From Trichlorobacter thiogenes (GTDB taxonomy: Bacteria; Desulfobacterota; Desulfuromonadia; Geobacterales; Pseudopelobacteraceae), in NCBI RefSeq assembly GCF_900167465.1, contig NZ_FUWR01000008.1:1-64000 (forward strand): DNA of 64,000 bases. Reading direction: 5' to 3'. A program made the translations under genes and the position numbers. Below are positions 57,224 to 64,000 of this stretch, piece after piece (positions within the stretch are counted from its first letter, which is position 1; each line of letters starts with the position of its first letter). The notes below the pieces were generated by a model. That model ran no database searches. It saw only the letters and a program-made list of their open reading frames with translations, and had not been told where the DNA came from.

Positions 57224-58234
57224 TCAACAGATTCTGGGCAGTTGCTCACCCGCCAGCATCTCCACCACCCGCATCCCACCAACCGTTGTCCGCATCCGCA
57301 CCCGTCCCGGTTCTCCTGCCTCCACGGTGCCGATAATGGCTGCCTGCTGTCCCAGGGGATGCTGCTGCATCCTCGCCAATAACGGTTCTGCAGATTCCGG
57401 CGCCACTATGACCAGCAGCTTGCCTTCATTGGCAACATAGAGCGGATCCAGCCCAAGAATACCACACACACCGCGCACCTGCGGACTGACCGGCAACTGG
57501 TCTTCCTCAAGCTGAAGCGTCACACCGGACTGACCGGCAATTTCCTTCAACGTTGTAGCCACACCGCCGCGGGTAGGATCACGCAGCACCCTGATCCCCT
57601 CGCCTGCCTCTTCCAGCATCTGTTCAACCAGACTCCAGAGCGGGGCGGAATCGCTGGTAAGCCCTTCAACTGGCAACCCTTCACGGGCTGCCATCACGGC
57701 AATGCCATGGTCGCCCATGCTACCGGAAAGGATAATAACATCACCGGGACGGGCATTGGCGCCATGGATGGCCAGATCATGTTCCAGCACCCCCACACCA
57801 GAGGTGGTGATAAAGATCCGGTCTGCCTTGCCTCTGGGCACCACCTTGGTATCACCGGTCACAATCCGCACACCGGCGCTATCAGCAGCCTGACGCATAT
57901 CGTTTAAAATAACTGCCAGTTGGCTACGGCTGAACCCTTCTTCAATGATCAGGGCGCAGGAAAGCCACAACGGGCGTGCCCCCATCATGGCCAGATCATT
58001 CACCGTGCCATGGACAGCCAGTGAACCGATCGTACCACCGGGAAAGACCGGCGGATCAACCACATAGCCATCGGTGGTAAAGGCGAGTCGGGTATCACCT
58101 GCCGCCAGCAGGGCGGCATCGTTTTGCTCTCCCGGCCCGTGACCGGACAGGGTGGCAACAATCAGGTCATCCAGCAGGCGGTGTGAAAGGGTACCGCCAC
58201 TACCATGTCCCAACAAAATCAGGTCATCATCCAT
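57224..58234 (-). CDS. hypE: Hydrogenase maturation protein HypE
   Basis: A 336-residue ATP-dependent dehydratase that converts a carbamoyl group on its C-terminal Cys to cyanide for the NiFe-hydrogenase active site. Markers: N-terminal LLGHGSGG, ATP-binding DGYVVDPPVFPGG, GDTKVVPRG, DPTRGG and the C-terminal ...PRIC ending in the acceptor Cys. AGGAGGAG lies before the ATG at 58234; an upstream in-frame start was rejected. No other hyp or hydrogenase genes are in this window. Confidence 0.93.
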   Translation of the reverse strand: MDDDLILLGHGSGGTLSHRLLDDLIVATLSGHGPGEQNDAALLAAGDTRLAFTTDGYVVDPPVFPGGTIGSLAVHGTVNDLAMMGARPLWLSCALIIEEGFSRSQLAVILNDMRQAADSAGVRIVTGDTKVVPRGKADRIFITTSGVGVLEHDLAIHGANARPGDVIILSGSMGDHGIAVMAAREGLPVEGLTSDSAPLWSLVEQMLEEAGEGIRVLRDPTRGGVATTLKEIAGQSGVTLQLEEDQLPVSPQVRGVCGILGLDPLYVANEGKLLVIVAPESAEPLLARMQQHPLGQQAAIIGTVEAGEPGRVRMRTTVGGMRVVEMLAGEQLPRIC

Positions 58235-58373
58235 CTGTCTACTCCTCCTGACATCAGCAGATCCAAAAGGTAGCACCAATCCCGCAGCTTGTCACGATGG
58301 AACGTTTTCTGTTTTCAAGAGTTCCGGCTTCGTGGTAAATAAACAAATTCAATTCGTATCAAGGAGATGGATG

Positions 58374-59702
58374 ATGGTTGATTACTGTCCTATGACAACC
58401 CTGCCTGCAGCTGCAGGATATAAAGCAGGCGATGTGCTGGTACTGGTGGGAGAACTGTTTGGCCGTGGCTATGCCAATGGCCTGCTGGAAGAGGCCAAAC
58501 GTCTGGGCATGACTGTGCTGGGCACCACCGTGGGGCGTCGCGATAGTGACGGTACCCTGCGCCCCCTGACTGCTGAAGAGCTGGCTGATGCTGAGGCACT
58601 GTTGGGCAGCAAGATTATCAACATCCCGCTTGAAGCCGGTTTTGATATGGAAAGCCCGGGCGGCGCCCCATCGGTTGCAGAACGACTGAAAAAAGCCAAA
58701 CCGGATGAGTGGGAGAGTATCAGCTTTGAACCTGGCTTCATTGAACAGGCCTGCGCCGCTGGCAAGGCACGCTTCTGCGCCAACCTGCAACAGGTAATGG
58801 CAGAGCTGGAAAAGCAAATCCCTGCTTCAGCCAGCATCATCCTGGCCCACACCATGGCAGGCGGCATCCCCCGCGCCCGCTTCTTTATGCCGCTTTTAAA
58901 CCGGGTCTTCAAAGGCAGCGGCGATAAGTACCTGCCATCTGAGCCGTTCTGGAACAGTGCCATCGGCCAGCTCTGTGATGCCAGCTTCAACGAGGTAACT
59001 GCCGACACCTTCAAGTATCTGATTGATGCCTCTGCCGGACTTCGCAAACGGGCAGAAGGGGCGGGCAGCCGCGTAGCCTGTACCGCTTACGGCTATCATG
59101 GCACCGGCATTCTGGTAAACGGTCAATTCCAGTGGCAGTCCTATACCCCCTATCTGCAGGGCTTTGCCAAGATGCGGCTGGAAGATCATGCGATAGCAGC
59201 CCGCAAGCAGGGAATTAACGCCACGGTATTTAACTGCCCTGAAATCCTGACCAACTCCAGCGCCCTCTTCCTGGGAGTTGAACTGTCGCTCTACCCACTG
59301 CTGATCGCACTTCAACAGGTTGCCCCGGAACAGTCCGTTCCGCTGGCTGAACGCTGCAAGGCTCTGCTTGCTGATGGCTGCAGCCTGGACAGCCTGATGG
59401 CTGTTGCCGCCGATTACCTGGGCGCACCGCTGATCAATGATGCGCTGGAATTTAAAGCCTGGCCCCAGCACTCAACCCGTGACCAGATGGAGCTGATGCT
59501 GGCCACCTCTGCAAAGCTGATGGAGATGCACCGCGACCAGAAACAACTGATCTGTGCTGAACTGTCACGGTTGGTATTCCGCTGTACCGGTCGCTTGATG
59601 GTGCAGGGTTCCTGGAGTAGCACTGAAGCGGCAGTATGGCTAAACCACGACACCATCGCCACCCTGGTTACCGACCAGCGTGGTGCTGACCTGCTGGACT
59701 AA
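58374..59702 (+). CDS. Conserved Rossmann-like protein, possibly FabMG-type enoyl-ACP reductase
   Basis: A 442-residue cytoplasmic protein. The N-terminal segment GDVLVLVGELFGRGYANGLLEEA looks like a Rossmann nucleotide-binding turn. Central AHTMAGGIPRARFFMPLLNRVFKG and AYGYHGTGILV may carry active-site residues. From memory of Geobacter annotation it resembles the FabMG enoyl-ACP reductase group, which would make it a fatty-acid synthesis enzyme; I cannot confirm this. The ATG at 58374 has AAGGAG 7 bases upstream; the ATG at 58371 is possible. It is divergent from hypE and followed by a BamD-like lipoprotein gene. Confidence 0.6.
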   Translation: MVDYCPMTTLPAAAGYKAGDVLVLVGELFGRGYANGLLEEAKRLGMTVLGTTVGRRDSDGTLRPLTAEELADAEALLGSKIINIPLEAGFDMESPGGAPSVAERLKKAKPDEWESISFEPGFIEQACAAGKARFCANLQQVMAELEKQIPASASIILAHTMAGGIPRARFFMPLLNRVFKGSGDKYLPSEPFWNSAIGQLCDASFNEVTADTFKYLIDASAGLRKRAEGAGSRVACTAYGYHGTGILVNGQFQWQSYTPYLQGFAKMRLEDHAIAARKQGINATVFNCPEILTNSSALFLGVELSLYPLLIALQQVAPEQSVPLAERCKALLADGCSLDSLMAVAADYLGAPLINDALEFKAWPQHSTRDQMELMLATSAKLMEMHRDQKQLICAELSRLVFRCTGRLMVQGSWSSTEAAVWLNHDTIATLVTDQRGADLLD

Positions 59703-59727
59703 TCTTACACAACCTAAAGGACCGGTA

Positions 59728-60474
59728 ATGAAACGACTCAAATACGGATTATTGTTAGCAGCAGCAACCATCCTTATGCTACAGGGCTGTGCCAGCACCC
59801 CCAAGGCAGATCCAAGCCCGGAAGAACTGTACAAACAGGGTGAGACCGCCTTCCAGAAAAGCCGTTACGAAGCTGCTGTGGAGAACTGGAAAAAGGTTAA
59901 AGAGGCCTTTCCTGAGCCGGAACTGGCCGCCAAGGCAGAAATCGGCATTGCCAACGCCTACTTCCTGAACAATGACTTTATTGAAGCGGGGGCCGCATAT
60001 GAAGACTTCCGCAAGCTCCACCCAACCCATGATCTGGCCCAGTTTTCACTCTACCGCCAGGGGCTTTCCAGTTACAACCTGATCACCGGTATCGATACTG
60101 ACCAGACCCCTACCAAGAACGCACTGGCCCTGTTTGAAAGCTTTGTTCGCCTCTATCCCAAGTCACAATATGTCACAAAGGTTCAGGAAAAGATTGCCGA
60201 TTGCCGTGGCAAACTGGCCCAGTATGAGATCTACGTTGGACGGTTCTACTACCGTACTGATTACTATCAGGCTGCCATCGGACGTCTTGAAGGGGCTCTG
60301 GCCAACTTCCCTGACTATACCGGTAATGATGAGACACTCTTTTACCTGGGCAAGGCCTATATTGAGAACAAGCAGCTGGACAAGATGCAGACCACCTTCA
60401 GCCGCCTGATCCGCGAATACCCTTCCAGCAAATATGTGGGAGATGCCCGCAAACTGCTGGCAGACAAGCTGTGA
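59728..60474 (+). CDS. TPR-containing lipoprotein, BamD/YbgF-like
   Basis: A 248-residue lipoprotein. The lipobox is LMLQGC (Cys about 21), followed by six or so TPR helices (about 30-245; for example EELYKQGETAFQKSRYEAAVENW and RLIREYPSSKYVGDARKLL). This is the BamD layout, the essential lipoprotein of outer-membrane protein assembly, although other TPR lipoproteins share it. The start is the ATG at 59728 with AAAGG upstream. It overlaps plsY by 4 bases. Confidence 0.75.
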   Translation: MKRLKYGLLLAAATILMLQGCASTPKADPSPEELYKQGETAFQKSRYEAAVENWKKVKEAFPEPELAAKAEIGIANAYFLNNDFIEAGAAYEDFRKLHPTHDLAQFSLYRQGLSSYNLITGIDTDQTPTKNALALFESFVRLYPKSQYVTKVQEKIADCRGKLAQYEIYVGRFYYRTDYYQAAIGRLEGALANFPDYTGNDETLFYLGKAYIENKQLDKMQTTFSRLIREYPSSKYVGDARKLLADKL

Positions 60475-61055
60475 ACAACAACCTGCTCTGGATACTTGGG
60501 GCCTACCTGCTAGGCTCCATCCCCACCGGCCTGCTGCTTGGCAAATTGTACGGGATAGACGTCCGCAAAGAGGGCAGCGGCAACATCGGTGCCACCAACC
60601 TGTACCGCACCGTAGGACGCAAGGTGGGCATCATGACCCTGGTTGGCGACTGCCTGAAGGGGTTGCTGCCGGTAATTTTGGCCTGGAAGCTGGGATTGCT
60701 TGAGCCGATGCAGGCCTGGATAGGACTGGCTGCCTTCTGCGGCCATGTTTTTTCTGTTTTTCTGTTATTTAAGGGGGGGAAGGGTGTTGCCACTGCACTG
60801 GGGGTTTTTCTGGCCCTGTCTCCCCTGGCAGTTCTGGGAGCGCTGGCAGTATTTATCCTGCTGGTGGCTATCTGGCGTTACATCTCATTGGGATCAATCG
60901 TTGCGGCTGCGGTCATGCCGTTGATCATCTGGTTCCGCCCCCACAGCATTGAACTTCTGATTGCAACCGCCCTGATTTCAGCCATTGTGATTATCAAACA
61001 TCACACCAATATCAACCGCCTGATTGCGGGGACAGAGAGTAAATTCAAGGCCTAA
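60471..61055 (+). CDS. plsY: Glycerol-3-phosphate acyltransferase PlsY
   Basis: A 194-residue inner-membrane enzyme that uses acyl-phosphate to acylate glycerol-3-phosphate, the first step of phospholipid synthesis. Motif 1 (GSIPTGLLLGK), motif 2 (GSGNIGATNLYRT) and motif 3 (GHVFSVFLLFKGGKGVATALG) are intact, with about five membrane segments. The start is a GTG overlapping the upstream stop by 4 bases. The length is typical. Confidence 0.95.
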   Translation: MNNNLLWILGAYLLGSIPTGLLLGKLYGIDVRKEGSGNIGATNLYRTVGRKVGIMTLVGDCLKGLLPVILAWKLGLLEPMQAWIGLAAFCGHVFSVFLLFKGGKGVATALGVFLALSPLAVLGALAVFILLVAIWRYISLGSIVAAAVMPLIIWFRPHSIELLIATALISAIVIIKHHTNINRLIAGTESKFKA

Positions 61056-61077
61056 GTATAGACAGGAGGACTCTGAT

Positions 61078-63792
61078 ATGACGCGATATTTTTTTAATCT
61101 ATCGTTGCAGCTTTGTACTGTTGTCATGCTGTTAGTAATAATAGGCCTGCTCGCCCTACCAGAAAACTGCCAGGGGTGGGGAGTTCTTGCACCATCTCAA
61201 ACCCACCAGCATATCCTTAAGGAGGCATACCGGCTGCTTGAAGCAGAACCTGGGTTTGATCCAAAAGCATTTCCCAAGCTGGAGGCTATTCTCGCTCACG
61301 AAGGCGTTAACTGGGCAAACATCGGCTTTACCGGCCAAGGAACAAGCGGGGTTGACATTAGCCTGATAGATGGGCCAGGCCCCGACGCAAAAGGCAACTC
61401 ACCGTTCTCAATGCATTACTACAACCCAGCAGCCCAAGAGGGTGGAGCCCCCCAAGCTACAGCCAGCTATTACAAATATCTAGCAGAAGGAATGCGCACC
61501 AATAAAGTTGAGGCGCTTCCAAAATCAGCAGCCTGGAGTGCTCATTTCCTGGCAGACATGTATTGCCCCTACCACGTCAACGGCGTATCCCGCAGCACCA
61601 TTGAACGAATTGCCTCTGAACAGAAGAACAAACACCGCGGCACCACACTGGATGGGGCCGTCTTTCTGAGTGACACAGTAACCGGGAATGACGCACTCAG
61701 TTACGCAGCTCCGCTCAAATCATTAACCAAAGACTTCAAAAACGACGTTGAGCGTTTCCTTTCAACAACGGAAGACTGGTTCGACCCCTGGTACTACAAC
61801 GGCACCACAGCAATGCTTATGTCGAATACGTCAAGCCATATAGCTTGGGAGGGCACGATACAGCCAGGTTCATATAATCTTAGCGGCTACAACCCGGCTT
61901 GGAAAAACGGAACACCGGATTTTGTCAATCCCGTAATGAGTCAGGCAAGCCAGGCATCACAGCTTGCTATCGACGCAGCCACATTAACGCAATCGAAACT
62001 GTACTACTTTTTCTATGTGCCTGAAACCGCCATAAACCAAGCTATCCGCAGCGCCTACACCTTGTGGCGAGCCTCTTTTTCGGCTATGAAAATCAAGATA
62101 CAAACGAAAAAAGAAGGTGATATAGAGCTTGTCACGGCAAAAGTAACAAACCTGAATACGACCCCCTTTGACAATGTAAAGATCAAGCTGCAAAGTAGCG
62201 GCTGCGAATTGATTTCTAAGAACCAGATCCAGTCACTGGGCACTCTTCCCCCTAAAGGTGAACTTTCGACGCTTGAATGGAAAGTTAAGACTTCTTCTGC
62301 TGTCTGTCGTCTGACAACAGAAGCGATCGGTTCCTCTGCAACGCCTGATCTGCAGTATGCCAGGCTTGAGATGCAACCTGAGCAATCCCTGACGATCATT
62401 CCATCCAAGGCGGTGGTACTCAAAAAGGATGCCCAACTTTTTAAGGCAGTTCTGGCAGGAAAAGAGAGCAAAGAGATTATCTGGAGTGTTAAGAATGGCG
62501 TGTCCGGCGGCACCATTGATGCTGACGGGCTCTATAAACCACCCGCTGCTAGCGGGAACTTCACCGTTATCGCCAAGTCGAAAAAAGACAAAAATCTGAC
62601 TGGCGAGGCAACGGTTATTGTTCCAGGACTTTTTCTTGAAACAACAGTAACCATCAGTAATCCTGGCATAGCGGTTCCATTCACGGCAAAAACAACCAAT
62701 GCACCGCTAACGGCAGGATATGCATGGCAGTTTGGCGACGGGACAGCTTCCGTTGACACCACCGCTCCAAGCGTAAGCCATGTCTATCAAAAAGTCGGCA
62801 ATTATCAGGCGATTGTCAGACTAAGCGATCTCTCCAGCGGCAAAGTGCTGGATGAAGCAACAGGCTCGGTAAAAATTGAAGCCGGGCTGAACCTGCTCCG
62901 ACACGTTGAGTATTGGGATACAGCGAAAACAAAGATCAAGCTTGAGTACACCTACTACCTAAAAGGCGCCAATCGGGTACTACACGGCATATATCGTAGC
63001 TACAACGAAGAAGGTAAAAGCAGGGAGGCTGGAAACTATTCAGACGGACAACGTAGTGGTGCCTGGAACACAACAGACTACTTCCAAAATAAGACCCTGC
63101 CACAAAAAAGCAGGACCTACAGCTATGTAGAACCTGGCAAAAAAGCGGTCGGCAGCATCAAGGAAAATCATGAAAACGGCCGTCTGTATAGGGAATATGG
63201 ATTTATTTTAAAGGATAACTCAACGGAAACCATGAGCGGCCCCTATGTGTGCTATTGGTCAAACGGCACGATGACCGAACGTGGCACCAATGACAGCGAT
63301 GGCAAGAAGACAGGGCTCTGGGAAGGTTGGAACGAGAACGGTAAACCCACCTACACCAACAACTACACCAGTGATGAGCGCACCTACTGGTCGTATTACG
63401 ACAACGGTAAAATCAAGGATTTCTCTAGCTACGTAAAAGACAAGAAGGTGGGACTTGAGGAGCGCTATTACGAATCAGGCCAGATTTATTATCGTGGCAC
63501 CTATAGCAATGGCGTGCAAGAGGGTAAGGAAACCTATTGGCATGACAACGGGAATAGGAGTTCAGAAGCGACGTTCTCTGCTGGCAATGCAAACGGCGTC
63601 AGAACCCTCTGGGACAAGAATGGGAAGGTTTGGGCTGTAGATAACTACAAAAATGGAAAGCAGCACGGCTTAGACACTCAGTACTATCCAAACGGCAACA
63701 AGCGTTGGGAGCTTGTCTATGATATGGGAAAGACACTTGAAGAAACAAAGTGGAATGAACAGGGTGGCATCACTTACCACAAAAAATGGTAA
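61078..63792 (+). CDS. Exported phospholipase-C-like protein with PKD and MORN-type repeats
   Basis: A 904-residue exported protein. The signal peptide is about 1-32. Residues 35-310 resemble zinc-dependent phospholipase C/S1-P1 nuclease folds: TrpGly start of the mature chain (WGVLAPSQTHQHILKEA), HYYNPA and AHFLADMYCPYH supply Trp/His/Asp ligands typical of that three-zinc site. A beta-rich region (about 335-440), an Ig-like domain (about 440-515; GTIDADGLYKPP), a PKD domain (about 520-600; YAWQFGDG, HVYQKVGNY) and at least eight MORN-2/YwqK-type repeats (about 610-904; for example EERYYESGQIYYRGTYSNG) follow. AGGAGG precedes the ATG. Catalysis is predicted, not shown. Confidence 0.75.
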   Translation: MTRYFFNLSLQLCTVVMLLVIIGLLALPENCQGWGVLAPSQTHQHILKEAYRLLEAEPGFDPKAFPKLEAILAHEGVNWANIGFTGQGTSGVDISLIDGPGPDAKGNSPFSMHYYNPAAQEGGAPQATASYYKYLAEGMRTNKVEALPKSAAWSAHFLADMYCPYHVNGVSRSTIERIASEQKNKHRGTTLDGAVFLSDTVTGNDALSYAAPLKSLTKDFKNDVERFLSTTEDWFDPWYYNGTTAMLMSNTSSHIAWEGTIQPGSYNLSGYNPAWKNGTPDFVNPVMSQASQASQLAIDAATLTQSKLYYFFYVPETAINQAIRSAYTLWRASFSAMKIKIQTKKEGDIELVTAKVTNLNTTPFDNVKIKLQSSGCELISKNQIQSLGTLPPKGELSTLEWKVKTSSAVCRLTTEAIGSSATPDLQYARLEMQPEQSLTIIPSKAVVLKKDAQLFKAVLAGKESKEIIWSVKNGVSGGTIDADGLYKPPAASGNFTVIAKSKKDKNLTGEATVIVPGLFLETTVTISNPGIAVPFTAKTTNAPLTAGYAWQFGDGTASVDTTAPSVSHVYQKVGNYQAIVRLSDLSSGKVLDEATGSVKIEAGLNLLRHVEYWDTAKTKIKLEYTYYLKGANRVLHGIYRSYNEEGKSREAGNYSDGQRSGAWNTTDYFQNKTLPQKSRTYSYVEPGKKAVGSIKENHENGRLYREYGFILKDNSTETMSGPYVCYWSNGTMTERGTNDSDGKKTGLWEGWNENGKPTYTNNYTSDERTYWSYYDNGKIKDFSSYVKDKKVGLEERYYESGQIYYRGTYSNGVQEGKETYWHDNGNRSSEATFSAGNANGVRTLWDKNGKVWAVDNYKNGKQHGLDTQYYPNGNKRWELVYDMGKTLEETKWNEQGGITYHKKW

Positions 63793-63820
63793 ACACTAAA
63801 CGCAGAGCAACTCTCTACTT
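63793..63820. repeat. Fragment resembling element A edge
   Basis: TAAACGCAGAG, close to the TTAACGCAGAG terminal repeat, lies in the 28-base gap between two convergent genes, without a matching second arm. It may be a remnant or chance. Confidence 0.25.
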
Positions 63821-64000
63821 TTACAGCGGCAGTTCATAGGGCAACTGCCGCTCCTCACCTGATTCCAGAACTTCTCTAAACTGATTCACCAACCGGTAGG
63901 TAATCCCCCACAGCACCGCCTTACCAGGCAGCCCCAGGTCAATCGCCGGTGCCTCCAGCAGCTTGCCACCAAAACTGACCTGCGCCGTAAGCTGGCGTTG
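63821..64000 (-). CDS. NUDIX hydrolase (CoA pyrophosphatase-like), C-terminal part only
   Basis: The last 59 codons and stop of a minus-strand gene cut by the window edge. KAVLWGITYRLVNQF matches the conserved C-terminal helix of CoA-diphosphatase-type NUDIX hydrolases (WG(I/L)TxR). The NUDIX box itself is outside the window. The family call is therefore moderate. Confidence 0.6.
   Translation of the reverse strand, partial: QRQLTAQVSFGGKLLEAPAIDLGLPGKAVLWGITYRLVNQFREVLESGEERQLPYELPL

Noticed and set aside
58235..58279. Upstream extension of HypE
   Set aside because: The extra residues are not family-like, and a strong ribosome-binding site precedes the ATG at 58234.

Overview
The window reads as chromosome of a Gram-negative delta-type bacterium, most likely a member of the Geobacterales (Geobacter/Trichlorobacter-like). 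The evidence is the lipid A-type and outer-membrane genes, a CIRCE-controlled groESL operon, an MSHA-like type IV pilus locus, many two-component systems, a FabMG-like conserved protein, and purine-rich intergenic elements built on CGCAGAG. The species is inferred from gene style; no marker gene was compared. No stretch longer than 300 bases lacks a gene.

Region 1 (1-16330, all on the minus strand) is the most unusual part. Three very large exported modular proteins (DUF1566, choice-of-anchor-D, InlB B-repeat, LamG, IPT/TIG and Fn3-like modules) lie in tandem. Upstream of them are a receiver-only protein, a LuxR-type response regulator, a 7TM-DISM-like histidine kinase and a fourth DUF1566 protein. 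All four surface proteins end in the same short uncharacterised beta-rich domain. The genes show module duplication, a recent-looking exchange of one LamG segment, and conserved 5' and 3' flanks.

Region 2 (16483-29335) is mostly housekeeping: a transpeptidase that appears to have a leaderless mRNA, an LpxH-like hydrolase, a UPF0158 protein, an AI-2E transporter overlapping a CopA copper ATPase, a flavoprotein with a 4Fe-4S-type cysteine motif, a PAS-PAS-GGDEF cyclase, LigA, and groES-groEL with a CIRCE operator and a strong terminator. A mobile-looking palindromic element sits between groES and groEL.

Region 3 (29436-41929) is a compact MSHA/type IV pilus cluster. It encodes a PilM/PilN-like fusion, PilO- and PilP-like proteins, a lipoprotein secretin, a GspE ATPase with a c-di-GMP-type MshEN domain, a GspF platform protein, an ExeA-like ATPase, a TPR protein on the other strand, and three prepilins. 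One prepilin carries a LamG domain and lacks Glu5. Neither a prepilin peptidase nor a retraction ATPase is in the window.

Region 4 (41983-56570) holds ferrochelatase; a Spy-like/PepSY-like/OmpR-type two-component/LUD/ComF run; an Rrf2 regulator; a three-gene envelope operon next to an NtrC-type two-component pair; a periplasmic binding protein overlapping a histidine kinase; a GNAT acetyltransferase; and a DUF815 ATPase. Region 5 (56589-64000) holds YbaK, HypE, the FabMG-like protein, a BamD-like lipoprotein, PlsY, an exported phospholipase-C-like protein with PKD and MORN-type repeats, and the C-terminal end of a NUDIX hydrolase cut by the window edge.

Four copies of an intergenic element of about 110-200 bp with TTAACGCAGAG-type terminal inverted repeats are scattered at 22.5, 27.5, 43.5 and 57.1 kb.
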